Shown here: positions 25,579-35,540 of the stretch, piece after piece
Layout of the letters: every line of letters begins with the position of its first letter
Numbering within the stretch: position 1 is the first letter of the stretch
NCBI RefSeq assembly: GCF_029983815.1
Contig: NZ_JASBYU010000008.1
Location: 1 to 64,000 of the forward strand
DNA from: Lagierella sp.
Lineage (GTDB): Bacteria > Bacillota > Clostridia > Tissierellales > Peptoniphilaceae
DNA: 64,000 nucleotides
Reading direction: 5' to 3'
Notes under the pieces: generated by a model
Databases searched by the model: none
What the model saw: only the letters and a program-made list of their open reading frames with translations
Told to the model about the DNA's origin: nothing
Position numbers and translations under genes: made by a program

Positions 25579-27342
25579 TTGAAGAGACTTGTTAAATTTT
25601 TACGGCCAGTTGACTGGCTTTTTATTTCTATAAATATAATTCTAATTTTCGTAAGGGTCTATTTAGAGCTTCGAATCCCGGATTTTATGGAAGATATTAC
25701 TGAAATACTCCAAAGTCGTGGAGGCTTTTCACAGATTGCACATATTGGCTTTTACATGTTGCTATGTGCTTTTTTAGTGTTGATATTTGCCTTTGTTTGT
25801 GGCTATCTAGTATCTCGAGTTGGGGCAGGTTTTTCCCAAAGAATTCGTAGGGCTGTATTTGAGAAGGTAAACAGTCTATCTGAAAGGGAAGTTAATTACT
25901 TTTCCACCGATAGTTTGATTACAAGGTCTACAAATGATGTAATTCAAGTGCAGAATCTGCTTATTATGGGGACTCAGCTAATGGTTAGAGCGCCTGTAAT
26001 GGCTGTGATGGCACTTTGGAAGATTATGGGTAAAAACGGTGTTTGGACCGCTTTGACCTTTGGTGGTGTACTAACCATAGTTTTGGTAGTTGTGGTAATT
26101 TCAAGACTATCCATACCTAAGTTTAAAAAGGTTCAAAAGTTAATCGATAAAATCAATAGGGTTACAAGGGAAGGACTGGAAGGTATAAGAGAAGTAAGGG
26201 CCTTTAACGGTCAAAGTTTTCAAGAGAGTAAATTTGATAAGGCCAATAGGGACCTTATGAACAATCAGATGTTTACAGGAAGGGCTATGGAAATTTTAAA
26301 TCCTGTGATGCGTTCCATGGTAAATATCATAAGTCTTGCCATATATTGGACGGGAGCTTCTATTATCCTTGGAGCTGCAAGGCCAGAAAGGCTTGAAATC
26401 TTTAGTGACATGGTAGTATTTAGCTCCTATGCTATGCAGGTGATAGTATCCTTTATGATGCTTTCTTTTATATTCATAATGATGCCTAGGGTAATGGTGT
26501 CAGTACAGAGGATTAGGGAACTTTTAGAAACTGAAAGTTCCATAGTGGAAGGAAATGTGACCGAAGCTAAAACTGAGATCGGTAAGGTTGAATTTGATAA
26601 TGTGAGTTTTTCTTACTATGAGAGTAGAGAACCGGTGTTAAAAAATGTATCCTTTACTATAGATCCAGGGCAAACCCTGGGGATAATTGGTCCGACGGGT
26701 TCTGGTAAATCTACAATCGCAAGGCTTATACTACGCCTCTATGATCCAAATCAGGGCGTGATAAGAGTAAATGATATAGATATAAAGAAGTACAAGCTTG
26801 AAAGTCTATATGATTATATTTCCTTTATCTCCCAAAAGGCGCTTCTTCTTTCCGGAACGGTTAAGACCAACTTGGGTTTTGGTCAAGAAAATTCCAATAC
26901 CAACGAAGAATTGTTGAAGGCCTTGGAGGTGTCCCAAGCTCTGGACTTTATAGATGAGGATAAAAATGGATTGATGGCTAGTGTATCTCAAGGTGGAACT
27001 AATTTCTCCGGTGGACAAAAGCAGAGGTTGTCCATAGCAAGGGGTTTAGTAAAAAATGGAAAAATTATGATTTTTGATGACTCCTTTTCTGCACTGGATC
27101 TACAGACTGACAAAGCTTTGAGAAATGCCCTTGATGACTATGCCAAGGACAACACTAAGATTGTAATCAGTCAACGGATAGGTTCCATTATGAATGCTGA
27201 TAAAATCCTAGTCTTAGAAGAAGGGGAAGTTAGAGGTTGTGGAACCCATGAATCACTGATGAAATCCTGTCCACTCTATAAGGAAATTGCAAGTACTCAA
27301 CTTTCAATAGAAGATGAAAGGGGGTTAGAGAATGCGAGGTAG
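25579..27342 (+). CDS. ABC exporter subunit A (degenerate Walker B)
   Basis: A 587-residue half-transporter with six membrane helices (about 10-310) and a C-terminal ATPase. It has Walker A GPTGSGKST and a canonical FSGGQKQR signature, but Walker B reads IMIFDD, with Asp in place of the catalytic Glu. The partner encoded next has the opposite defects, the pattern of heterodimeric exporters such as TM287/288 or BmrCD. Substrates of this class are drugs, lipids or peptides; none can be inferred. The TTG at 25579 follows GGGGTGAGG; the TTG at 25564 has no site. Confidence 0.93.
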   Translation: MKRLVKFLRPVDWLFISINIILIFVRVYLELRIPDFMEDITEILQSRGGFSQIAHIGFYMLLCAFLVLIFAFVCGYLVSRVGAGFSQRIRRAVFEKVNSLSEREVNYFSTDSLITRSTNDVIQVQNLLIMGTQLMVRAPVMAVMALWKIMGKNGVWTALTFGGVLTIVLVVVVISRLSIPKFKKVQKLIDKINRVTREGLEGIREVRAFNGQSFQESKFDKANRDLMNNQMFTGRAMEILNPVMRSMVNIISLAIYWTGASIILGAARPERLEIFSDMVVFSSYAMQVIVSFMMLSFIFIMMPRVMVSVQRIRELLETESSIVEGNVTEAKTEIGKVEFDNVSFSYYESREPVLKNVSFTIDPGQTLGIIGPTGSGKSTIARLILRLYDPNQGVIRVNDIDIKKYKLESLYDYISFISQKALLLSGTVKTNLGFGQENSNTNEELLKALEVSQALDFIDEDKNGLMASVSQGGTNFSGGQKQRLSIARGLVKNGKIMIFDDSFSALDLQTDKALRNALDDYAKDNTKIVISQRIGSIMNADKILVLEEGEVRGCGTHESLMKSCPLYKEIASTQLSIEDERGLENAR

Positions 27343-29125
27343 AAGAGCTGGAGGAAAAAAACACAAAGACAAGCCTAAAAACTTTTTAAAGGCTTGGAAG
27401 ATGCTCCTTAAAGAATTTAAAGACTATAAAGGAGCGACTATCATAGCTTTAATCCTTTCTTTTATAGCTAACTTGCTATTTTTAATGACTCCTAAAAGGT
27501 TAGGAGATATAGCAAATGAGATAAAAAATGCTATTACTGGAACCATAGACTATGGCTATATTCAGTCTGTGGCTTTGAATATGATAATTTTACTTCTAAT
27601 TGGGGCGGTTCTACTATATGCTCAAGAGTATATTATAGTTACAGTAGTGCAAAAACTGTCCATGGACCTTAGAAATGATATCTCCCAGAAGATAAATAGG
27701 ATTCCCTTAAGGTTTTTTGATAATAACAGTACTGGGGATATTTTAAGTAGGGTCACCAATGATGTGGATTTAATTTCCCAAACCCTATATATGGGAATGA
27801 GTTCTTTTATTGGCTCTATAACCTCCCTGGTGGGTTCTTTATATATGATGATTACGACAAATTTAATATTGACAGGGGCGGCTGTCGGTTCTACCTTAAT
27901 AGGATTTGTCATAATGTTTATCATTATGGGACTTTCACAAAAGTACTTCTTTGAACAGCAATCTACATTGGGGGAGCTGAACGGTTACATTGAAGAGGCG
28001 TTTAAAGCCCATCCTCTAGTGAAGACTTACAATGCAAAAAATGAAGTTACAGATAAGTTTAACAATATAAATGAAAGGCTCTTTAATTCTGCATGGAAGG
28101 CGGAGTTTTTATCCAGATTTATGCATCCTGTAATGAACTTTATAGGAAACTTTGGATACGTTGCAATTGCAATAATTGGAGCCATGCTAGTAAGTAGAAA
28201 TGTAATATCCTTTGGGATAATCGTCTCCTTTATGATGTATATTAGACAATTTACACATCCCCTTACAAACCTAGCCCAAATAGCTACCACAATGCAAGGT
28301 GCAGCTGCAGCTGGGGAAAGGGTCTATGAGTTTTTAAGAGAGGAAGAATTGGAAGACGAATCCGATAAAGAATCTATTCTAAACCCTAAAGAGGTACGGG
28401 GAGAAGTGGAATTTGAACATGTTTCCTTTGGATACAACCCAGGAAAATGTATTATAAATGATTTTTCCGTAGATGTAAAAGGTGGCCAAAAGGTTGCCAT
28501 AGTAGGTCCTACGGGAGCAGGTAAGACCACTTTGGTCAATCTATTGATGAAATTTTACAATATCGATAAGGGAAGAATACGAATAGATGGTGTCGATATA
28601 GATGATTTGACTAGAAAAAATGTGGCAGAATTATTTTGTATGGTACTACAGGACACTTGGATTTTTGAAGGTACGGTCTATGAAAATATTGCTTACAATT
28701 CGGGGAAGAGCAAAGATGAAGTCATAGAAATAGCAAAATCCATTGGACTGCACCATTTTATCCAAGCTCTTTCAGACGGGTATGATACGGTTTTAAATAC
28801 TAAGGTGTCCATATCCCAGGGACAAAGACAGCTTATTACCATAGCTAGAGCCATGGCAAAGGATGCACCTATGTTGATACTGGATGAAGCTACAAGTTCT
28901 GTAGATACTAGGACGGAACTTGTGATACAACGGGCAATGGACAAGCTTATGAAGGGTAAGACATCCTTTGTAATCGCCCATAGGATATCCACCATTGTCA
29001 ATGCTGATAGGATTTTAGTTTTAGACGAAGGGGACATTATAGAAAGTGGAACCCATGATGAACTTATTTCAAAGAAGGGCTTCTACTACAATCTATACAA
29101 TAGTCAATTTGAAGAGGCAGTTTAA
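27332..29125 (+). CDS. ABC exporter subunit B (degenerate signature)
   Basis: A 597-residue half-transporter that overlaps subunit A by 11 bases. It has a basic N-terminal tail, six membrane helices, Walker A GPTGAGKTT and a complete Walker B with catalytic Glu (LILDEATSSVD). The signature motif is altered to ISQGQRQ. Combined with subunit A this gives one working and one degenerate ATP site. The ATG follows GGGGG. Localisation is the cell membrane. Confidence 0.93.
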   Translation: MRGRRAGGKKHKDKPKNFLKAWKMLLKEFKDYKGATIIALILSFIANLLFLMTPKRLGDIANEIKNAITGTIDYGYIQSVALNMIILLLIGAVLLYAQEYIIVTVVQKLSMDLRNDISQKINRIPLRFFDNNSTGDILSRVTNDVDLISQTLYMGMSSFIGSITSLVGSLYMMITTNLILTGAAVGSTLIGFVIMFIIMGLSQKYFFEQQSTLGELNGYIEEAFKAHPLVKTYNAKNEVTDKFNNINERLFNSAWKAEFLSRFMHPVMNFIGNFGYVAIAIIGAMLVSRNVISFGIIVSFMMYIRQFTHPLTNLAQIATTMQGAAAAGERVYEFLREEELEDESDKESILNPKEVRGEVEFEHVSFGYNPGKCIINDFSVDVKGGQKVAIVGPTGAGKTTLVNLLMKFYNIDKGRIRIDGVDIDDLTRKNVAELFCMVLQDTWIFEGTVYENIAYNSGKSKDEVIEIAKSIGLHHFIQALSDGYDTVLNTKVSISQGQRQLITIARAMAKDAPMLILDEATSSVDTRTELVIQRAMDKLMKGKTSFVIAHRISTIVNADRILVLDEGDIIESGTHDELISKKGFYYNLYNSQFEEAV

Positions 29126-29155
29126 CTCGTCTCTAATATGAAGATATGATTTAAA

Positions 29156-29211
29156 AACTTAGCTCTATAGTAGGTATTTATTTGCATCTGACTTGGTAGC
29201 TAAGTTTTTTT
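29156..29211 (+). terminator. Terminator of the ABC exporter operon
   Basis: AACTTAGCT at 29156-29164 pairs perfectly with AGCTAAGTT at 29198-29206 across a 33-base loop, followed by TTTTT. Confidence 0.75.
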
Positions 29212-29312
29212 ATTTATTCAAATTGGGTTTACTATAATTTAAACTCTACCTATATTTGCATATCAGCTTCTATGTTTTGGGTATGTATTAGATATAATCT
29301 GGAGGGGATATT

Positions 29313-30980
29313 ATGAAAATTAAATTTTTAGGAGCGGCAAGGGAAGTTACCGGCTCAAATTACTTAATTGAAACCAAGAATGAGAAGTTTCTAGTGGATT
29401 GTGGAATGTTTCAAGGAAAGAAGGAATTGGAGGAACTGAACAAGGAAGACTTTGCCTTCAATCCTACTGAAATCGACTTTATGATTTTAACCCATGCCCA
29501 TATCGACCATAGTGGAAGGATTCCTCTACTTTATAAAAGAGGATTTAACAACCCTATTTTTGCTACAAAGCCTACGGTTGACCTATGTGACATAATGTTA
29601 CAGGACAGTGCTAAGATTCAGGAGTCAGATGTAGAGTGGGCTAATAAAAAGAGGCAAAGGGCAGGTCGAAAATTACTTACTCCGCTATATAATGTAAATG
29701 ATGCAAAAAATGTAATGAAGAATTTTCAAGGATGTTATTATAATGACATCATGAAGATAAACGACAATGTTTCTGTTAGATTTTCTGATGCAGGGCATAT
29801 TCTTGGTTCATCGGTTTTGGAAATTTGGATAAAAGAGGATGAAAAGACAACAAAGCTTGCCTTTTCAGGAGATTTGGGAATGCCAAATAAACCTATTTTA
29901 AAAAATCCTGAGTTTATTGAAAAGGCGGACTATGTAATAGTGGAGTCCACTTATGGGGATAAGGTGCATCCAAAATATGAGTATTCCGTTCAAAGACTGG
30001 TAGAGATTATAGACAAGGTTTCTGCCAGGGGTGGTTCTGTGATCATACCTTCCTTTGCAGTGGGAAGAACCCAGGAATTGATTTACGATTTAAATAGCTA
30101 TTATGATTATAATAAGGACATAGCCTATCACAATAGGGTTCCTATATATGTGGATTCACCCCTTGGTGTAAGGGCAACGGAAGCGTTTTTAAAAAATTCT
30201 TTCTTCTTTAACGACAAGACTAAGGACTTAATAAGAAGTGGAGATAATGTGTTTGAATTTGAAAATCTTCGTTATGTGTCTTCTGTTGAAGAGTCCATTG
30301 GTTTGAATAAGGTTAGGTTCCCAAGGGTTATAATATCCTCTTCGGGAATGGCTACGGCCGGTAGGATTAGACATCATTTAAAACACAATCTTTGGGATGA
30401 GAGAAATGCAGTGGTGTTTGTAGGTTATCAGGCAGAGGGCTCCCTTGGAAGACTTTTACTTGACGGATTAAAAGAAGTGAAGATCCTAGGAGAAGAAATC
30501 AAAGTCAACGCGGAGATTTACGACTTAGATGGATTTTCTGGCCATGCGGACAAGGATATGTTATTTGACTGGATGAAAAACTTTAAAAATAGTCCAAAGG
30601 TGTTTATAGTCCATGGTGAGGGAGAAGTTCAAAATATCTTCAAGAATGAATTGGAGGAGAAACTAGGACTACAATGTACGATTCCAAACCTTGGTGAGGA
30701 GTTTGAACTACAGCCGGGAGAAACGACTGTGGACATGGCATATGAAAATGTTGAAAAATCCTTTGAGATTGAATCGGAAGTGGACAATCTTATTAAAAAT
30801 CTCAAAAACATTAAAAACAGGGATTTTAAAGAGGACTTAAAGGATATATCTAATGACCAATATTCTGAGATGAGAAGAAAAATCTACAATATAAGAAATG
30901 AGATTATGAGTATCTACAATGATATCTCGTCAGAAAATGAATCTAAGAAATTAAAACAAAATTCTACAGATGCCAAGTAG
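29313..30980 (+). CDS. Metallo-beta-lactamase/beta-CASP ribonuclease family protein
   Basis: A 555-residue RNA-processing-type nuclease. The zinc motif THAHIDHSG and the GDLGMP segment mark the lactamase fold. PSFAVGRTQEL, VDSPLGVRATEAF, SSSGMATAGR and the final DGFSGHADK mark the beta-CASP domain found in CPSF73-like enzymes. The last 90 or so residues are a charged, helix-rich extension that may form a coiled coil. The ATG follows GGAGGGG. It differs from RNase J and its RNA targets are unknown. Single-gene unit. Confidence 0.9.
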   Translation: MKIKFLGAAREVTGSNYLIETKNEKFLVDCGMFQGKKELEELNKEDFAFNPTEIDFMILTHAHIDHSGRIPLLYKRGFNNPIFATKPTVDLCDIMLQDSAKIQESDVEWANKKRQRAGRKLLTPLYNVNDAKNVMKNFQGCYYNDIMKINDNVSVRFSDAGHILGSSVLEIWIKEDEKTTKLAFSGDLGMPNKPILKNPEFIEKADYVIVESTYGDKVHPKYEYSVQRLVEIIDKVSARGGSVIIPSFAVGRTQELIYDLNSYYDYNKDIAYHNRVPIYVDSPLGVRATEAFLKNSFFFNDKTKDLIRSGDNVFEFENLRYVSSVEESIGLNKVRFPRVIISSSGMATAGRIRHHLKHNLWDERNAVVFVGYQAEGSLGRLLLDGLKEVKILGEEIKVNAEIYDLDGFSGHADKDMLFDWMKNFKNSPKVFIVHGEGEVQNIFKNELEEKLGLQCTIPNLGEEFELQPGETTVDMAYENVEKSFEIESEVDNLIKNLKNIKNRDFKEDLKDISNDQYSEMRRKIYNIRNEIMSIYNDISSENESKKLKQNSTDAK

Positions 30981-31320
30981 CTATACTTTATCCTTTGGAA
31001 GATAAGCTTTAATTACTGAAGAATAATATAGTAGAATAGCAAATTTTATCAAGAACCTACCAAATGTCCTAATGTGGTTAAGGTTCTTGATTTTTTAATA
31101 ATATCCAAATGAACCTTAAAAAAGCGAATGGTGTTCTATTCTTTACATATATTTTAAGTGATTTTTTCCAGATTTAAGAAAAGGGTATTATAATTCTATT
31201 ACATATCCAAATGGATTTCTTAAGTTTTATATTAATCTAACTATTAATTGAAGAACCTGGTCTTTTATTGTTTGATTATGAAAATTTTATTCTTGATAAT
31301 TTCGAATTAACAGATATGGG
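30981..31320 (+). other. Intergenic region before the glycogen operon
   Basis: No convincing gene. It contains the terminator at 31049-31096 and then AT-rich sequence leading to the glycogen promoter. A TTGATA at 31293-31298 lies 22 bases from the -10 box, too far for a standard -35. Confidence 0.5.
31049..31096 (+). terminator. Terminator of the beta-CASP nuclease gene
   Basis: TCAAGAACCT with ACC (31049-31061) pairs with GGT and AGGTTCTTGA (31076-31090), followed by six T residues. Confidence 0.85.
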
Positions 31321-31345
31321 TATAATAGATTAAAAGTATACTTTT
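31321..31345 (+). promoter_or_regulatory. Glycogen operon -10 box and palindromic operator
   Basis: A TATAAT at 31321-31326 is followed at once by the perfect 14-bp palindrome AAAAGTATACTTTT (31332-31345), which covers the expected start point. It is the only promoter-like signal before eight tightly packed genes, so a protein bound here could control the whole operon. Confidence 0.5.
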
Positions 31346-31371
31346 CTTTAAAGTCAAGGGAGGGTTTAAAA

Positions 31372-33261
31372 TTGGCTGATTCTATAGAATTTTTATATGA
31401 GAAAAACCTTGAAGAAGATGCTTATTTATTTAACGAGGGTAAGAATCTTAGGGCCTATGAGTTTTTAGGTTCCCATGAAATAAAAATAGATAATAAGAAC
31501 TATGTGAGATTTGTGGTTTGGGCGCCTAGGGCTAGGTATGTAAATCTGGTTGGAGACTTTAACGACTGGAATGATTTGGATTTGCCACTAAAGCCCATTG
31601 GTGAAACAGGCCTTTGGAATATCACTTTAAGAAGAGTCGAAGTTTATGATGCCTATAAATATAGGATTGTAGGAGAAAATGGTGAAATAAAATACAAGGC
31701 AGACCCCTTTGCTTTTCATAGTGAGCTTAGACCAAAGACTGCCTCTAAGTATTATGACCTAAAAGGCTATGACTGGAGGGATGGTAGATGGATGGGGAAA
31801 AGGAAAAAGGAAAAAAATCAACCAAAGCCTATGTCCATCTATGAAGTAAACTTAAGTTCTTGGAAAAAGAAAGAAAATGGAGATTTTTATTCCTATAGGG
31901 AGATGGCCGACGAGTTGGTAAATTATGTAAAGTCCATGAAGTTTACCCATGTGGAACTTATGCCTATAATGGAACATCCCTATGATGGGTCTTGGGGCTA
32001 TCAAATTTCCGGGTACTTTGCACCAACTTCCCGCTTTGGAACTCCTAAAGATTTTATGTACTTAGTTGATAGTTTTCACAAAAAGGATATTGGGGTTATT
32101 TTGGACTGGGTGCCAGGCCACTTTTGTCCTGATGACTTTGCACTAAGGACCTTTGATGGAAGTCCAACCTTTGAACACCCAGACTCTAACCTATCTGTAA
32201 ATCCTCAATGGGGTACGATTAATTTTGACTTTAGTAAGAGTGAAGTTAGAAATTTTTTGATTTCCTCTGTGCTCTACTGGATGGATTACTATCATATTGA
32301 CGGGATTAGAGTGGATGCGGTTTCGTATATACTACATTACAGTATAGAAGGGGAGCTTGGCAATCCAGAAAGTGAAAATGTAGATAGAAGTGGTCTATTA
32401 TTCTTAAGGGAACTAAATGATATCGTTTCAAAAAACTATCCAGATGCAATGATGATTGCAGAGGACTCATCTGCTTGGCCAAGGGTTACAGGAAGTATAG
32501 AACATGGTGGTCTGGGATTTGATTATAAATGGAATATGGGTTGGATGAATGATATTTTAAGATATTCTACCTTGGATCCCATCTATAGAAAGGATAATCA
32601 CAACTTAGTAACCTTTAGTCTTATGTATGCCTTTAATGAAAATTTCATATTGCCCTTTAGCCACGATGAAGTGGTCCATATGAAGGGGTCAATGATAAAT
32701 AAAATGCCAGGTGGCTATAAGGAAAAATTTTTAGGACTTAAACTACTTATAATGTTTATGTATGGTCATCCAGGTAAAAAGCTTAATTTTATGGGCAATG
32801 AGATCGCTCAGTTCGACGAATGGAATGAATGGGAGTCTGTAACCTGGTCTGTATTGGATTTTGAAAAACACCAAAAGTATAAGAGGTTTTTCAAGGATTT
32901 AAACGATCTCTACAGAAAGGAAGAGGCTTTGTGGAAGATTGATGATTCCTATGATGGATTCGAATGGATTGAAGTGGACAATAGGGATGAATCGGTTTTT
33001 ATATTTGAAAGATATTCTAAAGAGGAATCTATCATATGTGTTTATAACTTCACTTCTGTTCCTAGAAATGATTATCCAATTGGCGTAAGGGAAGAGGGGA
33101 ACTATAAGGTTATTTTAAATAGTTATATGAAGAAATATGGTGGAAACCTTTCAAGAAATAAACCGAATAAGACAAAAAAGGAAAGTTTTCATGGCAGAGA
33201 CTACTCCTTAAGAGTGGATATACCACCTTTGTCTGGAATGTTTATAAAGAAGAAAAAATAG
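31372..33261 (+). CDS. glgB: 1,4-alpha-glucan branching enzyme
   Basis: A 629-residue GH13 enzyme that makes alpha-1,6 branches in glycogen. An N-terminal CBM48 domain (VVWAPRARYVNLVGDFNDW) precedes the barrel. The catalytic residues are D315 (DGIRVDAVS), E364 (MIAEDSS) and D432 (SHDEVVH), and NEIAQFDEW follows. The start is TTG at 31372, seven bases after GGGAGGG. First gene of the glycogen operon, nine bases before glgC. Confidence 0.96.
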   Translation: MADSIEFLYEKNLEEDAYLFNEGKNLRAYEFLGSHEIKIDNKNYVRFVVWAPRARYVNLVGDFNDWNDLDLPLKPIGETGLWNITLRRVEVYDAYKYRIVGENGEIKYKADPFAFHSELRPKTASKYYDLKGYDWRDGRWMGKRKKEKNQPKPMSIYEVNLSSWKKKENGDFYSYREMADELVNYVKSMKFTHVELMPIMEHPYDGSWGYQISGYFAPTSRFGTPKDFMYLVDSFHKKDIGVILDWVPGHFCPDDFALRTFDGSPTFEHPDSNLSVNPQWGTINFDFSKSEVRNFLISSVLYWMDYYHIDGIRVDAVSYILHYSIEGELGNPESENVDRSGLLFLRELNDIVSKNYPDAMMIAEDSSAWPRVTGSIEHGGLGFDYKWNMGWMNDILRYSTLDPIYRKDNHNLVTFSLMYAFNENFILPFSHDEVVHMKGSMINKMPGGYKEKFLGLKLLIMFMYGHPGKKLNFMGNEIAQFDEWNEWESVTWSVLDFEKHQKYKRFFKDLNDLYRKEEALWKIDDSYDGFEWIEVDNRDESVFIFERYSKEESIICVYNFTSVPRNDYPIGVREEGNYKVILNSYMKKYGGNLSRNKPNKTKKESFHGRDYSLRVDIPPLSGMFIKKKK

Positions 33262-33270
33262 GAGGAGATT

Positions 33271-34410
33271 ATGAGGGCGAGAAAAAGAGTTGTAGCCATG
33301 TTATTGGCTGGTGGACAGGGCTCTAGGTTAAAGGATTTGACGAAGAATATTGCAAAACCTGCAGTACCCTTTGGAGGAAAGTACAGGATTATCGACTTTG
33401 CACTAAGCAATGCGACTAATTCCGACATTAGAGATATTGGTGTTTTAACCCAGTATAAGCCATTTTCTTTAAATGCTCACTTAGGTAATGGAGCGCCTTG
33501 GGACTTTGATAGAAATAATGGTGGACTTAGAATACTTTCTCCCTACTATACAGAGGAGGGAGGTAAGTGGTATGAGGGAACTGCCAATGCGATTTTTGAA
33601 AACATGAAGTATTTAGAAAATCTATCTCCTGAATATGTGCTTATTCTTTCTGCGGATCATATCTACAAGATGGACTATAATGAATTACTTAAGTACCACA
33701 ACGAGAAGGGTTCTGTGTGTACCATTGCGGTAATGGAAGTTCCCTGGGAGGAAGCATCAAGATTTGGTATTCTAAATACAGATGAGGATAATAAGATTGT
33801 AGAATTTGAAGAAAAACCAGAAAATCCTAAAAATAATTTGGCATCTATGGGAATTTATATGTTCGATTGGCCTGTGCTCCGGGACTATCTACTAAAAGAC
33901 AATAGGGATAAAAGTTCAAGTCACGACTTTGGAAAAAACATCATACCCCATATCATTGACGATAATAATCCTGTGTATGCGTGGAAATTTGATGGATATT
34001 GGAAGGATGTGGGAACGGTACGAAGTTACTGGGAGGCAAACTTGGATTTGCTGAAGGAAGACGACATGTTAAACCTTTACGACAAGGACGTTAGGGTGTT
34101 CACAAAGTCTAGAGAATTACCTCCACATTATGTATCCCATAAGGGGATTGTTAGAAGGTCCTTGGTTAACGAGGCCTGTGTAATCGAAGGGGAAATTTGT
34201 AATTCCGTACTATTTTCCAAGGTCACTGTAGAAGAGGGTGCGAAGGTGGAAAATTCAGTTATCCTTTCCAATGTAAAGATAAAGAAGAATTCAAAGATTT
34301 ACAATGCTGTTATAAATGAAGATATAGTAATTGAAGAAGGAACTAAAATTGGAGAACCAAAGGATGAAAACATCTACTTGGTGTCCTCTGATGGGGTTTC
34401 GGTGGAATAG
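33271..34410 (+). CDS. glgC: Glucose-1-phosphate adenylyltransferase, catalytic subunit
   Basis: A 379-residue ADP-glucose pyrophosphorylase, which makes the ADP-glucose donor for glycogen synthase. The nucleotide loop LAGGQGSRL, KPAVPFGGKYRIIDF and the DHIYKMDY metal site are intact, and a C-terminal left-handed beta-helix follows. Together with GlgD it probably forms the two-subunit enzyme of Firmicutes, in which GlgC is catalytic. The ATG follows AGGAGG. Confidence 0.96.
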   Translation: MRARKRVVAMLLAGGQGSRLKDLTKNIAKPAVPFGGKYRIIDFALSNATNSDIRDIGVLTQYKPFSLNAHLGNGAPWDFDRNNGGLRILSPYYTEEGGKWYEGTANAIFENMKYLENLSPEYVLILSADHIYKMDYNELLKYHNEKGSVCTIAVMEVPWEEASRFGILNTDEDNKIVEFEEKPENPKNNLASMGIYMFDWPVLRDYLLKDNRDKSSSHDFGKNIIPHIIDDNNPVYAWKFDGYWKDVGTVRSYWEANLDLLKEDDMLNLYDKDVRVFTKSRELPPHYVSHKGIVRRSLVNEACVIEGEICNSVLFSKVTVEEGAKVENSVILSNVKIKKNSKIYNAVINEDIVIEEGTKIGEPKDENIYLVSSDGVSVE

Positions 34411-34420
34411 GAGGCAAGTT

Positions 34421-35539
34421 ATGCAAGATTGTATAGGTGTAATAATCGGAGGAAAGGTAACGGATAAATTTGGTACTCTTTGTAAGACTAGACCTGCATA
34501 TATGTTGCCCTTTGGAGGAAGATATCGACTTATAGACTTCACTCTTTCAAATTTAGCAAATAATGATTTATCCAATGTGGTTTTATACGGTGGAAGCAAT
34601 TTGCGTTCAACACTAGACCATATTGGAAATGGTAAGTCCTGGGAACTAAATAGGAGAAGAAATGGTCTAGTTATCTTTCCAGAAGTCAAAAGTACAGTTA
34701 CTGGGAGAAGCAATGAAATAAGTATGTTTTTTGAGACTTTGAAGTTCTTTGAAGACTCTAGGGAAGAATATGTGTACTTTGTGGATCCTATGGTGATAGA
34801 TAAAGAGGACTTGACCACTTCCTATGAAAAAATGGTTCAAGAAGACTTGGATGTAATGCTTTTTTATGTGGAACAAGAGGATAGTTTAGGAAAGTTTATT
34901 GGTGAAAAGAAATTGATTTTTGACGAATCGGGAAATGTAATCAAGATTGGAACCAATTTAGGAACTGAAGAGAGCTTTCCAATGCTTATTAGGGCAGGCT
35001 TTATGAAGAAGGACGTCTTTATCAAAATGGTAAAAAAAGCTGTGGAAAATGCCGATGCCAAAACGGTTTTACAGGCCATTTCCAACAATCTAAAGAGTTT
35101 AAAAGTCGGTATTTATAAAGAGGAGACAAGTGCCGAACTGATAAGGGATTTAAAGAGTTTTTATGATGCCAATATGAAACTTTTGGACCAAAAGATCTAC
35201 AATGAACTATTCTATGACAATGGAGTGGTGCTTACAAAATCTAAGGACGAGCCTTCTACCTTCTACGGAGAAAATGCGAAGATAACAAATTCTCTCATTG
35301 CTAACGGTTGTAAAATAGAGGGATATGTGGAAAATTCGATAATCTTTAGAGGTGTTGAAATTGAGCCGGGGGCTGTGATAAAGAATTCGATCTTATTTCA
35401 AATGACCAAGGTAAAAAGGGATGCAATCGTCGTAAACACTATAACGGATAAAGGAGCTTGTATAAAGGAAGAGGTTTCTATAGCTGGAACAAGGACGGCG
35501 CCTTACTTGGTAGAAAAGTATTTTGTGGTGGAGAATTAG
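34421..35539 (+). CDS. glgD: Glucose-1-phosphate adenylyltransferase, regulatory subunit
   Basis: A 372-residue GlgC paralogue. The loop that is GGQGSRL in GlgC reads GGKVTDKFGTL here, and the metal site has YFVDPMV, so the subunit is probably non-catalytic, as known for GlgD of other Firmicutes. RPAYMLPFGGRYRLIDF is kept. The ATG at 34421 follows AGGAGG; an open frame reaching back into glgC is not used. It ends one base before glgA. Confidence 0.94.
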   Translation: MQDCIGVIIGGKVTDKFGTLCKTRPAYMLPFGGRYRLIDFTLSNLANNDLSNVVLYGGSNLRSTLDHIGNGKSWELNRRRNGLVIFPEVKSTVTGRSNEISMFFETLKFFEDSREEYVYFVDPMVIDKEDLTTSYEKMVQEDLDVMLFYVEQEDSLGKFIGEKKLIFDESGNVIKIGTNLGTEESFPMLIRAGFMKKDVFIKMVKKAVENADAKTVLQAISNNLKSLKVGIYKEETSAELIRDLKSFYDANMKLLDQKIYNELFYDNGVVLTKSKDEPSTFYGENAKITNSLIANGCKIEGYVENSIIFRGVEIEPGAVIKNSILFQMTKVKRDAIVVNTITDKGACIKEEVSIAGTRTAPYLVEKYFVVEN

Positions 35540-35540
35540 C

